DNA of 54,556 bases from Clostridium sp. Cult2 (GCF_021655075.1 NZ_PPXX01000118.1:1-54556), one strand, 5' to 3'. Shown: positions 1 through 7,673, counted from the first letter of the stretch. Translations and numbers: made by a program. The notes: generated by a model from the sequence alone, not told the origin.

Positions 1-463
1 TTACTTGACCTTTACTTCCTACGTCTGGTGCAGGAATGTCAATTTTTTCGCCTAAATATTTATAAAGTCCTTGTATATATCCTCTAGAAAGTCTTTCTAG
101 TTCTCCTTGGGATAGGCTAAGAGGATCTACAGTAACTCCACCTTTTCCTCCACCATAAGGAACTCCCATAACACCACATTTGAATGTCATCCAAACGGAT
201 AGTGCTTTTACTTCATCTGGATTTACTCCTGGATGGAACCTTACTCCACCTTTACCAGGTCCTATAGCGTCACTGTGTACTGCTCTATAACCTTTGAATA
301 CCTTCAAGCTACCATCATCCATTTTGACTGGTATTGAAATTTCTATCATTCTTTTAGGCTCTTTTAATATTTCGTATACTGCTGGTTCTAATCCTAAAGC
401 ATCACAAGCAGCTTTCACTTGTTTTTGTGCACTTTCTAGTGGGTTTAAATTTTCTTTTGCCAT
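1..463 (-). CDS. gdhA: NAD(P)-glutamate dehydrogenase, N-terminal part (cut by window edge)
   Basis: Oxidatively deaminates glutamate to 2-oxoglutarate in the cytoplasm. The reading frame stays open to base 1, so the C-terminal Rossmann part lies outside the window. Seen: ATG at 463-461 with AGGAGGAATAA just upstream, then about 154 codons of typical Glu/Leu/Phe/Val dehydrogenase N-domain. This includes GPGKGGVRFHPGV and MTFKCGVMGVPYGGGKGG, which carry the substrate-binding and catalytic lysines of the family. The early KRMIEISIPVKMDDG segment favours glutamate over leucine dehydrogenase. It lies 23 nt downstream of buk, so it is probably the third gene of the ptb-buk operon, matching amino-acid fermentation. 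Exact substrate and cofactor are inferred from family resemblance. Confidence 0.9.
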   Translation of the reverse strand, partial: MAKENLNPLESAQKQVKAACDALGLEPAVYEILKEPKRMIEISIPVKMDDGSLKVFKGYRAVHSDAIGPGKGGVRFHPGVNPDEVKALSVWMTFKCGVMGVPYGGGKGGVTVDPLSLSQGELERLSRGYIQGLYKYLGEKIDIPAPDVGSKGQV

Positions 464-486
464 TTTATTATTCCTCCTTATATTTA

Positions 487-1563
487 CTATTTATATTCTT
501 TTAATTCTTCCTCACCATTAAGGACTCTGATAACCCCTTCAGTTAAGGCTACCATTTCATATTCTCCTGGATATACAAATACCTTTGATATAAAGTTTAC
601 ACTTTCTTCAATCCATCCCATTAATACCTTGTCAAAGGCTAGACCACCAGTTAAGACTATTGCATCTACATTTCCTTTCACTACAGTAGCACTGGCTCCT
701 ATGGCTTTAGCTATCTGATAAGCCATAGCTTTATATACTAATTCAGCTTTTTTATCGCCATTATTTATCATCTCTTGAACTTCTCTACCATCATTAGTAC
801 CTAAATATGCTACTAAGCCACCATTTCCTACTATTTTTTTCCTTATTTCTGCTTTTGTATATTCTCCTGAAAAACATAAGTCTACAAGTCCACCAACAGG
901 AAGCCCTCCAGCTCTTTCAGGTGAAAATGGACCGTCTCCATCTAATGCATTGTTTACATCAACAACTCTGCCCTTTTTATGTATCCCTATAGAAATTCCT
1001 CCCCCTAAATGGGCAGTAATAATATTTAATTCATCATATTTGGCTCCTAATTCCTTAGCTGCTTTTCTAGCCACAGCCTTAGAGTTAAGTGGATGGTCTT
1101 TAGATTTTCTTGGAATCTCAGGCATACCAGATATTCTTGATATTTCTTCGAATTCATCTACTACTACAGGGTCAACTACATAAGCCTTTAAACCATATGG
1201 TTTTCCTATCTCATGAGCTATTATGCCTCCTAAGTTAGAAGCATGTTGACCCATTACTCCAACCTTTAAGTCTTCTATCATAGGTTCATTTACAAGATAT
1301 GTTCCTCCAGCTACTGGTTTCATATTTCCGCCTCTACCAGCTATAGCATCTATGGTATTTAAATCAATATTGTTCTTTTTTAATACTTCTAAAACTAAAT
1401 TTTTTCTGAAATCCAATTGACTATATATGGTTTCAAATTGTTTAATTTCATCAGCTGAGTGTTTTATTGTTTCAGTTATTACTTCTTTTTCATTTTCGTA
1501 AATTGCTATTTTCGTTGACGTTGAACCTGGATTTATAACCAATATTCTGTAGGTTTTATTCAT
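487..1563 (-). CDS. buk: Butyrate (branched-chain acyl) kinase
   Basis: Transfers phosphate from butyryl-phosphate or a branched acyl-phosphate to ADP, giving ATP and the free acid. Seen: 358 aa, the usual length. The ASKHA phosphate-binding start ILVINPGSTSTKIAIY lies at residues 7-22. Further acetokinase-family motifs are AGRGGNMKPVAGGTY, TAHLGGGISIG and the late IVLTGGLAF. The ATG at 1563 has AGGAGGTTGATACT in front. It follows ptb by 12 nt and precedes glutamate dehydrogenase, so the three probably share one transcript. Family members differ in preference for butyrate, isobutyrate or isovalerate, and the sequence alone does not settle which is used here. Confidence 0.93.
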   Translation of the reverse strand: MNKTYRILVINPGSTSTKIAIYENEKEVITETIKHSADEIKQFETIYSQLDFRKNLVLEVLKKNNIDLNTIDAIAGRGGNMKPVAGGTYLVNEPMIEDLKVGVMGQHASNLGGIIAHEIGKPYGLKAYVVDPVVVDEFEEISRISGMPEIPRKSKDHPLNSKAVARKAAKELGAKYDELNIITAHLGGGISIGIHKKGRVVDVNNALDGDGPFSPERAGGLPVGGLVDLCFSGEYTKAEIRKKIVGNGGLVAYLGTNDGREVQEMINNGDKKAELVYKAMAYQIAKAIGASATVVKGNVDAIVLTGGLAFDKVLMGWIEESVNFISKVFVYPGEYEMVALTEGVIRVLNGEEELKEYK

Positions 1564-1575
1564 AGTATCAACCTC

Positions 1576-2481
1576 CTATATAATATTTGAAACTAAAACT
1601 CCTAAGGCTATAGAATTAAACTTCGCTTCGCCAGAGCTAGCTCTGGATGTTAGAACAATAGGAGTTTTTGCACCCATAATAATTCCTGCTTTTTCAGCTT
1701 GTCCAAAGTATTCCATGGATTTATTTAAAATATTTCCTGCCTCTATATCAGGAGCTACTAGAACATCTGCATTTCCTGCAACAGGATGATCAATTCCCTT
1801 ATGTTTTGCTGCCTCTTCAGATACTGCATTATCAATAGCAAAAGGTCCTCCTACAATACATCCTTTAATTCCACCATTTTCAAAAATTTCAACTACTTCT
1901 TTAGCTTCTACAGTTGCTGGCATTTTCTTAGAAACCTTTTCAACAGCACAAATCATAGCTACTTTTGGTGTATCTATTCCTAATGCATGGGCTACTTTTA
2001 CTGCATTGTTTATTATATTTACTTTATCCTCTACTCCTGGTGCTATATTCATTGCAGAGTCAGTTACAATAAAAGGTCTATCGAAGGCTCTTACAGCCAC
2101 TACACCAACATGGCTTATTAAACCTCCATCCATAAGTCCTTCCTCTTTATCTAAAACTGCTCTCAATATCATTGATGTGTCGGTAAATCCTTTCATAACC
2201 ATATCAGCTTTCTTGTCATGGACAGTCTTTACAGCTAACTTACACGCCTCTTTCTTGTCCTCCACATCTATTAGTTCAAATCTGCTTAAATCAATTCCTA
2301 AATCTTTAGCAATTTTTTCTGTAGCTTTTCTATCTCCTATTAATATTGGATTCACTATTCCTTGTTCATAGGCATAATTAACGGATTTTAATATGTCCTC
2401 ATCTTGACATACTGCTACAGCCATAGTTTTTGGACCTATTTTTTTTGCTTTTTCAGCTATTTCTTCAAATACTTTAATCAT
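1576..2481 (-). CDS. ptb: Phosphate butyryltransferase
   Basis: Converts butyryl-CoA (or branched acyl-CoA) plus phosphate to acyl-phosphate and CoA, the step before butyrate kinase. Seen: 301 aa, a normal length for the phosphotransacetylase/phosphotransbutyrylase family. Family segments include SHVGVVAVRAFDRPFIVTDS, AVEKVSKKMPATVEA and the C-terminal GIIMGAKTPIVLTSRA. ATG at 2481 with GGGGTGGTGAA as ribosome-binding site. First gene of ptb-buk-gdh. A sigma-54 -24/-12 element ends about 58 nt upstream, and a pair of dyad elements lies behind it, so expression is probably activator-dependent. Confidence 0.94.
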   Translation of the reverse strand: MIKVFEEIAEKAKKIGPKTMAVAVCQDEDILKSVNYAYEQGIVNPILIGDRKATEKIAKDLGIDLSRFELIDVEDKKEACKLAVKTVHDKKADMVMKGFTDTSMILRAVLDKEEGLMDGGLISHVGVVAVRAFDRPFIVTDSAMNIAPGVEDKVNIINNAVKVAHALGIDTPKVAMICAVEKVSKKMPATVEAKEVVEIFENGGIKGCIVGGPFAIDNAVSEEAAKHKGIDHPVAGNADVLVAPDIEAGNILNKSMEYFGQAEKAGIIMGAKTPIVLTSRASSGEAKFNSIALGVLVSNII

Positions 2482-2538
2482 TTCACCACCCCATTCTATT
2501 AATCATTTTGCTATATTAACTTACTACTTAAACATATA

Positions 2539-2554
2539 TGCAACTTCTATACCA
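2539..2554 (-). promoter_or_regulatory. Sigma-54 (-24/-12) promoter of ptb-buk
   Basis: On the minus strand the sequence reads TGGTATAGAAGTTGCA. It has the invariant GG and GC separated by exactly 10 nt and a full TTGCA -12 block, against the family consensus TGGCAYR-N4-TTGCW. The predicted start is about 12 nt past the GC, near 2529, leaving a leader of about 48 nt to ptb. No equally good sigma-A promoter is seen between 2482 and 2660. Sigma-54 control of ptb-buk operons is known for some Firmicutes; the assignment here rests on sequence match. Confidence 0.75.
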
Positions 2555-2616
2555 TGTTTTGAAAGTATGTTAAATAAATGATTTGAAGATATTATTATTT
2601 ATCCATGATACCAATC

Positions 2617-2662
2617 GTTAATATAATGAACATAAAACAAAATACATGTTAATATAATGTAC
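2617..2662. promoter_or_regulatory. Pair of 15-bp dyads upstream of the ptb sigma-54 promoter (putative activator sites)
   Basis: Two copies of a near-palindrome lie here. One is at 2617-2631 (GTTAAT-ATA-ATGAAC) and the other at 2648-2662 (GTTAAT-ATA-ATGTAC). The starts are 31 bp apart, about three helical turns, which places both on the same face of DNA. They sit 63 and 94 bp upstream of the -24 edge, the range used by sigma-54 enhancer-binding proteins. The same dyad pair with the same spacing occurs before nhaC (4473-4518). The cognate activator is not in this window. Confidence 0.65.
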
Positions 2663-2670
2663 GACATTAG

Positions 2671-2700
2671 TAATGCCTAGAGTCTTGTCTCTAGGCATTA
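2671..2700 (-). terminator. Hairpin downstream of nhaC
   Basis: A perfect 12-bp stem (TAATGCCTAGAG with its complement) and a 6-nt loop, 22 nt past the nhaC stop. The run of T on the minus-strand exit side is poor, so it could be an intrinsic terminator of modest strength or an mRNA-stabilising 3' hairpin. It lies just beyond the ptb dyad pair. Confidence 0.55.
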
Positions 2701-2721
2701 TGTATTATACTAATTTTTGTT

Positions 2722-4140
2722 TTATGCTAATTTTGTTTTGCCCTTAGCCTTTAATTCATCTTCCGTATATTTTTTAATAGTAAATCCTGTAAATCCATAA
2801 ATTATGGCAATAATTGGGTCTATAATATTGAAAAATGCAAAACCAATATATTCAGCATAAGATACTTGGAGCATAGACATTGCAAACAGAGCATTACTAT
2901 TCCAAGGAATTAAAGGCGCTCCCAGGGTTGAAGAGTCTTCAATTGTTCTAGATAAATTTTCAGGTTTTAGGTTCCATTGTTCATAAAGTGGAGACATTAG
3001 TGTACCAGTCATAACAGCTGCAAAACTCATGGATCCACCTATCATATTTGCTAGATATGCTACTATCATAGTACTTAGAATCAAGCTACCTTCATTTTTA
3101 ATCTTTGTAGCCAAGACATCTAATATTGCTTGAAGTATTCCACTATATCTTAACATTCCACCTAATCCTAAACCGGAAATCATAATCGAAGCGATATTTG
3201 CCATACTTAAAAGGCCACCACGATTTAATAATTTATTTAAGAAATCGCTTCCAAAGTCTCCAGCAAATCCTGTATATAAAGCTTCAGCTGCATAAGCAGG
3301 GTCAAAACCTTGGTATAAAGTAGCAACAGCGTAACCAGCTACTGAACCTATTAGGATTGAAGTTACAGGTGATTGTCCTCTTACTAGCAAGAAGATTACT
3401 ATTATTGCTGGTAAAAGAGCTATTATGCCCACATTAAATATACCTTCTATTGAGACAACGATTTCATTTATCATAGAAATATCCGCAGTATCTGAACCAT
3501 ATTTAAATCCTAAAACAAGGAAAATTACAAATGAGATTAAATAAGCTGGTATGGTAACAGGCAACATATGTTTTATATGGGTTATAACATCTGTTCCTGA
3601 AACTGCAGGAGCAAGGTTTGTACTATCAGATAATGGAGAAAGCTTGTCTCCAAAATATGCACCACTTATTACAGCACCAGCAGTCATTCCAGCAGGTATA
3701 CCTAATCCAGCACCAATTCCCATCATAGCAATACCACAAGTACCCATCGTTCCCCAAGATGTTCCTGTTGCAAGGGATACAATAGAACATAATATTAATG
3801 CAGTTACTAAGAAAAACTTAGGAGTAATTATTTTTAATCCGTAATAAATCAATGTAGGAACTGTTCCAGCACTAATCCATGCACCTACAAGCATTCCAAC
3901 TGCTAGTATTATTGTTATTGCTTGCATTCCTTTTCGAACCATTTCATATGCTGCACCTTCTAGTTCATCAAAAGTATAACCTAATTTCTTAGCAAAAGGT
4001 ACAACTATAAGCCATGCTCCAAACATCATTACTTCAATTCTAATCTTTAAAAAGTTTATTCCAATTATCATAAAAACAACAATAGCCCCTAAAGCTAGTA
4101 AAGCATACTTAAAAGAAGGCGTTTTCTTTTCTTTTTCCAT
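2722..4140 (-). CDS. nhaC: NhaC-family Na+/H+ antiporter
   Basis: Polytopic inner-membrane antiporter. The family exchanges Na+ for H+, and some members exchange malate/lactate or related pairs. Seen: 472 aa, repeated hydrophobic segments, and family motifs GTSWGTMGTCGIAMMGIGAG (mid N-half), SPLSDSTNLAPAVSGTD and, in the second half, DSSTLGAPLIPWNSNA. ATG at 4140 follows GGGGGAAGTTAA. It is a single-gene unit with a sigma-54 promoter at 4360-4375, which implies a leader of about 210 nt, and a paired dyad element further up. Sharing this promoter type with ptb-buk suggests co-regulation with fermentation. The transported ion pair cannot be fixed from sequence alone. Confidence 0.9.
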   Translation of the reverse strand: MEKEKKTPSFKYALLALGAIVVFMIIGINFLKIRIEVMMFGAWLIVVPFAKKLGYTFDELEGAAYEMVRKGMQAITIILAVGMLVGAWISAGTVPTLIYYGLKIITPKFFLVTALILCSIVSLATGTSWGTMGTCGIAMMGIGAGLGIPAGMTAGAVISGAYFGDKLSPLSDSTNLAPAVSGTDVITHIKHMLPVTIPAYLISFVIFLVLGFKYGSDTADISMINEIVVSIEGIFNVGIIALLPAIIVIFLLVRGQSPVTSILIGSVAGYAVATLYQGFDPAYAAEALYTGFAGDFGSDFLNKLLNRGGLLSMANIASIMISGLGLGGMLRYSGILQAILDVLATKIKNEGSLILSTMIVAYLANMIGGSMSFAAVMTGTLMSPLYEQWNLKPENLSRTIEDSSTLGAPLIPWNSNALFAMSMLQVSYAEYIGFAFFNIIDPIIAIIYGFTGFTIKKYTEDELKAKGKTKLA

Positions 4141-4359
4141 TTAACTTCCCCCTCATATTATATTTGTATCTTTAACTAGTAGATGATTCTTAACATATTT
4201 CAATCGTTGTAAGTTGCTATGTTCCCTTGCTTGTTTTTTAATAATATCCTATAGAAAATTGCTAAGTATGTTGTTCCTTAATTTACATCAATTGAATGTG
4301 TATAATTATACTTGTGAAACTAAATAATATATCCCGGGATTAATTCTATATATATTAAA

Positions 4360-4375
4360 TGCAATTTACATGCCA
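4360..4375 (-). promoter_or_regulatory. Sigma-54 (-24/-12) promoter of nhaC
   Basis: The minus strand reads TGGCATGTAAATTGCA. It is a near-perfect match to the -24/-12 consensus, with TGGCAYG and TTGCA blocks and GG and GC exactly 10 nt apart. The predicted start is near 4350, giving an untranslated leader of about 210 nt before nhaC. That leader contains a small palindrome ATCCCGGGAT (4331-4340) and AACATA/TATGTT arms (around 4194-4225), which may fold. Confidence 0.82.
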
Positions 4376-4450
4376 TTTTGCCACAATATTCTCAATTTTG
4401 TTAAACTTCTCTTATTTACTGTGCTGCAGCCTTCCTGGAAATTTATACAA

Positions 4451-4499
4451 AATAAAAAAAGGAATAGGGGGTGTTTATTAAATTAACACCCCTTATTCC
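4451..4499 (-). terminator. Intrinsic terminator of the aldo/keto reductase gene
   Basis: A 15-bp stem (4461-4475 with 4485-4499, one imperfect pair) is followed on the minus strand by TTTTTTTATTTTG. The loop and inner stem contain one of the putative nhaC activator dyads (4473-4487), so the same DNA appears to serve as terminator and upstream regulatory site. Confidence 0.85.
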
Positions 4500-4518
4500 C
4501 TTTGTTTATATTATAAAC
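4473..4518. promoter_or_regulatory. Pair of 15-bp dyads upstream of the nhaC sigma-54 promoter (putative activator sites)
   Basis: Two dyads of the form GTTNAT-N3-ATNAAC: GTTTAT-TAA-ATTAAC at 4473-4487 and GTTTAT-ATT-ATAAAC at 4504-4518. Both are exact matches and their starts are 31 bp apart, as in the ptb region. The nearer site is 98 bp from the -24 edge. With the leader, the sigma-54 promoter and the terminator, this accounts for most of the 412-base gene-free stretch 4141-4553. I see no small ORF or RNA gene there. Confidence 0.65.
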
Positions 4519-4553
4519 TTATATATATTTTTAATAACCCTTTGCTTCTTAAC

Positions 4554-5687
4554 CTATTTAGCTAAAATATTATGAGCTTCTTTAAGATGTTTTCTGATTT
4601 CAATATTTTGTGGACACATAGTTTCGCATTTTCCACATTCTATACACATAGAAGCATCTTTCTCATTTTGCATAAAAGAACTATACCTATTTTTTGAAAT
4701 TTCTTCAGCTCCAAAAACAAATAAATCATTATATAATTGGAAAATACCTGGAATATTAACATTGTTTTCGCAAGGAAGACAATATTCACAGCCAGTACAT
4801 CCAACTTTTATTTTTTCTTCATATATATTTGTAACTTTATCTATTAGTTCAACTTCTTTTTTATTCAAAGAATTGGCTAGAGCATTGGAAACAGTTTTTA
4901 TATTTTCTTTTACTTGATTTATGGTATTCATACCGCTTAATAGTACTGATACCTCTTTATGGTTTAATACCCACCTAAGGGCCCACTCAGAAGGAGTTCT
5001 CTTTATTTCATTTAAATCCCATATGGATTTAATTTCCTCAGATGGATTTGACAATTTCCCCCCCTTTATAGGTTCCATTATGACTACAGATATACCTTTT
5101 CCATAGGCGTATTTTAATCCTTCTTCCCCGGCTTGATAATTTCTATCAAGGTAGTTAAGTTGTATCTGACAGAAATCCCAATCATAGGAATCAATAATTT
5201 CTTTAAATACATTTAATTCATCATGAAATGAAAACCCTATATATTTTACCTTTCCACTTTGTTTTGCTTCATCGGCAAATTTTAGAACTCCTAGTTCTTT
5301 AATCTTATCCCAATAATCTTTGTTTAAGGAATGTATTAAATAAAAGTCAATATAGCTAGTATCAAGTTTTTCTAGTTGTTCATCTAAGTATTTATTAAAA
5401 TCTTCATAACTCTCAGCTAACCAACCAGGAAGTTTAGTAGCAAGGTAAACTTTTTCTCTGTAACCATCTTTTAGAGCTTTACCTACTACATATTCGCTAT
5501 TTTCTTGATGATATGGGTAAGCTGTATCAATATAATTAACACCATTGTCTATAGCGTATCTGAGCATTTTTATAGCTTTTTCTTCGTCTATTTTACTGGA
5601 ATCATTATCTAGTATTGGAAAACGCATACATCCAAAGCCAAGGCCTGATACCTGAAGATTATCTTTAGTAAAACTTCTATATTGCAT
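4554..5687 (-). CDS. Aldo/keto reductase with C-terminal 4Fe-4S ferredoxin-type domain
   Basis: Cytoplasmic oxidoreductase of the AKR superfamily with an added iron-sulphur tail, a common clostridial architecture. Seen: 377 aa. The TIM-barrel part carries the catalytic Asp/Tyr in YIDTAYPYH, Lys in ATKLPGW and His in FYLIHSLN. The C-terminal part has a cysteine set at 297/300/303/306 and CxxCxxCxxxCP at 348-358. ATG at 5687 follows AAGGGAGTGG. A strong terminator lies at 4451-4499. Substrate unknown; the clusters suggest electron exchange with ferredoxin or a similar partner, which is inference. It stands alone between nhaC and the cobamide genes. Confidence 0.85.
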   Translation of the reverse strand: MQYRSFTKDNLQVSGLGFGCMRFPILDNDSSKIDEEKAIKMLRYAIDNGVNYIDTAYPYHQENSEYVVGKALKDGYREKVYLATKLPGWLAESYEDFNKYLDEQLEKLDTSYIDFYLIHSLNKDYWDKIKELGVLKFADEAKQSGKVKYIGFSFHDELNVFKEIIDSYDWDFCQIQLNYLDRNYQAGEEGLKYAYGKGISVVIMEPIKGGKLSNPSEEIKSIWDLNEIKRTPSEWALRWVLNHKEVSVLLSGMNTINQVKENIKTVSNALANSLNKKEVELIDKVTNIYEEKIKVGCTGCEYCLPCENNVNIPGIFQLYNDLFVFGAEEISKNRYSSFMQNEKDASMCIECGKCETMCPQNIEIRKHLKEAHNILAK

Positions 5688-5752
5688 AAAACCACTCCCT
5701 TATTAAGAATATTAATACTAAAATTTAAATTATCTTTATTGATAATTCCTTA

Positions 5753-6328
5753 TTATCTTACAGAATAATTGGTCCTTTTAATATATTTAAATCCCTTTTC
5801 ATCAATGGATATTATATTAACGCTACCATTATCTATCTTAAATTTAAAGAAATAGTCTACATTCTCAAATACCCAGCTTAAAGCAATTCTTATAACTCCA
5901 GCATGACATACTAATACTACGTCTTCATCTTTTTTTGATATTTCTTCTAAAAAGGAAGTAACTCTTTCATAAGCCAGCTTAATACTTTCCCCCTCTGGGG
6001 TAAGAAAATTTAAGTAGTCCTCATCCCAAATTTTAGCTTCTTCTGGGAACTTGTCCACAATTTCTTCATAAGTATTCCCTTCAAATAATCCATAATCCAC
6101 CTCCTTAATTCTTTCTTCCTTTTCTCCATCCAATCCCAATATTTCCATAGTTTGAATAGCCCTATGTAGGGGACTTACATATACTTTGTCAAAGGATAAG
6201 GTATCAATAAAGGTTTTAGTCTTCTTAATTTGCTCCTTTCCCTCATCCGTTAATATAGTATCCTTTGTACTAAATATTCTCCCTGCATTGTCTTCCGTCT
6301 GTCCATGACGTATCAAAATTATATCCAT
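5753..6328 (-). CDS. cobC: Alpha-ribazole phosphatase-type histidine phosphatase
   Basis: Histidine phosphatase that in cobamide assembly removes the 5'-phosphate from alpha-ribazole phosphate (or cobalamin phosphate). Seen: 191 aa, the catalytic RHG at residues 7-9, and the second histidine at about 142 in VCHAG. The start ATG lies inside the end of cobS (10-bp overlap) with GGAGGTGCTAAA before it, so it is translationally coupled to cobS and cobU. The neighbourhood is the reason to prefer CobC over a generic phosphoglycerate-mutase-like phosphatase. Confidence 0.85.
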   Translation of the reverse strand: MDIILIRHGQTEDNAGRIFSTKDTILTDEGKEQIKKTKTFIDTLSFDKVYVSPLHRAIQTMEILGLDGEKEERIKEVDYGLFEGNTYEEIVDKFPEEAKIWDEDYLNFLTPEGESIKLAYERVTSFLEEISKKDEDVVLVCHAGVIRIALSWVFENVDYFFKFKIDNGSVNIISIDEKGFKYIKRTNYSVR

Positions 6329-7056
6329 TTTAGCACCTCCACAAATGTTATTAAAGATATTATTTCACCAATTTCTATGGTAGCTCCATATACATCTCCA
6401 GTAAATCCACCTATCTTCTTATAAGTTATTTTTGTCATTATCTCACCAGCTATAAAAGATAATAATAATGGTATTAAATAGATTGGATTAATCAATAAAA
6501 TTATTGCAATATATATAATCCCTCCAAATAAAGCATACTTTTTAGGATTGCTTTTATGAAACATATACCCTAAACCATCATTTCTACCAACTTTTTTAGT
6601 AGACATTATATAGGATATCACTAAACGGCTATTTCCAAAGGATAGTCCCAATATTAAAGGTATATACCCTTTTATACTGGATATAAGAATATACTTTAGA
6701 AGAATATCTAGTACTATAGATATAACTCCAAAAGCCCCTATACGACTATCTTTCATTATTTCAAGAATTCTATCCTTTTCTCTATAGGATAAAAATCCAT
6801 CACAGGTGTCAGACAATCCATCTAAATGAAGACCACCTGTAACAACTATCATTGATACTAAGGCAAAGAAAATGCCAATGTTCTTATTTAAATAGCTAAA
6901 TATATAGTAAAATAGCCCTCCTATTCCCCCAATTATCATACCTACCATTGAAAAGAAAAAAACACTCCTTGAAAGGCTTTTATCATTAAAATCTACCGAC
7001 TTATTAATAGGTAATCGTGTTAAAAACTGGATAGCTAATATGAACCCATCTATCAT
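6319..7056 (-). CDS. cobS: Adenosylcobinamide-GDP ribazoletransferase (cobalamin synthase)
   Basis: Integral membrane enzyme joining alpha-ribazole or its phosphate to adenosylcobinamide-GDP, the last backbone step of cobamide assembly. Seen: about 245 aa, N-terminal FILAIQFLTRLPI, the Mg-binding family motif GGLHLDGLSDTCDGF, and several membrane spans. I place the start at ATG 7056, which overlaps the cobU stop as ATGA and follows GGTGAAAATAAA. A longer frame to 7083 lies wholly inside cobU and has no ribosome-binding site. Order cobU-cobS-cobC. Confidence 0.92.
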   Translation of the reverse strand: MIDGFILAIQFLTRLPINKSVDFNDKSLSRSVFFFSMVGMIIGGIGGLFYYIFSYLNKNIGIFFALVSMIVVTGGLHLDGLSDTCDGFLSYREKDRILEIMKDSRIGAFGVISIVLDILLKYILISSIKGYIPLILGLSFGNSRLVISYIMSTKKVGRNDGLGYMFHKSNPKKYALFGGIIYIAIILLINPIYLIPLLLSFIAGEIMTKITYKKIGGFTGDVYGATIEIGEIISLITFVEVLKWI

Positions 7057-7589
7057 TTTATTTTCACCGGTATGCCACAACATACCAAATAAACCTCATT
7101 GGATAAAGCTGCTATCCTTTGATTTATTCTCCCCTGTATATCCCTAAACACTCTGCCTATATGATTTTCTGGAACTAGAGAATATCCTACTTCATTAGTT
7201 ACCAATACTAGATTGTAACCTTTATGCTCAATAATTTTTATTAAGGATTGTAATTCCTCATATATTTTATTTTCTACTTTCCTTTGCAATTCATAGTCTA
7301 TATATTCTTCCTCTTTGGTCATATCAAACATTATATTGGATGTAAGAATAGTTATACAATCTAATAGATAGTTTTTTTCTTCTCCTAAAGCATTAATTAA
7401 TGAATAGTTACCTTCATAGGTTCGCCAATAAGAAGGTCGACTGCTTTGGTGTAACCTAACCCTTTCTTCCATTTCTTTGTCCCATATTTTAGACGTAGCA
7501 ATATATACTACATCTCTTTTATCCCTGTACATGTTTTCGGCAAAGGTACTTTTTCCACTTCTGGCTCCACCAGTTACTAATATAATCAT
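7053..7589 (-). CDS. cobU: Adenosylcobinamide kinase / adenosylcobinamide-phosphate guanylyltransferase
   Basis: Bifunctional enzyme that phosphorylates adenosylcobinamide and then attaches GMP to give adenosylcobinamide-GDP. Seen: 178 aa, P-loop GGARSGKS at residues 7-14, and the family block RVRLHQSSRPSYWRTYE with the guanylylated histidine at about residue 47. ATG at 7589 follows AGGTGATTAT. It heads the leftward salvage operon. Its upstream region holds only a short leader and a sigma-A-like promoter, back to back with the riboswitch-controlled btu operon. Confidence 0.93.
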   Translation of the reverse strand: MIILVTGGARSGKSTFAENMYRDKRDVVYIATSKIWDKEMEERVRLHQSSRPSYWRTYEGNYSLINALGEEKNYLLDCITILTSNIMFDMTKEEEYIDYELQRKVENKIYEELQSLIKIIEHKGYNLVLVTNEVGYSLVPENHIGRVFRDIQGRINQRIAALSNEVYLVCCGIPVKIK

Positions 7590-7640
7590 ATAATCACCTG
7601 GACAATTGTTTTAAACATCTAATCACTACTAACATTTACA

Positions 7641-7669
7641 AGTATACCATAAATACTTATTGGTTGAAA
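7641..7669 (-). promoter_or_regulatory. Putative sigma-A promoter of cobUSC
   Basis: Minus strand TTTCAA, 17 nt, TATACT; the -10 is good and the -35 weak. Transcription would start near 7634, leaving a leader of about 45 nt, too short for a cobalamin riboswitch. The -35 box lies only 4 bp from the -35 of the divergent btu promoter. Confidence 0.4.
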
Positions 7670-7673
7670 CCTG

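Noticed and set aside
2006-2371. Plus-strand open frame of 121 codons antisense to ptb
   Set aside because: It lies wholly within ptb, has no ribosome-binding site and a composition typical of a shadow frame.
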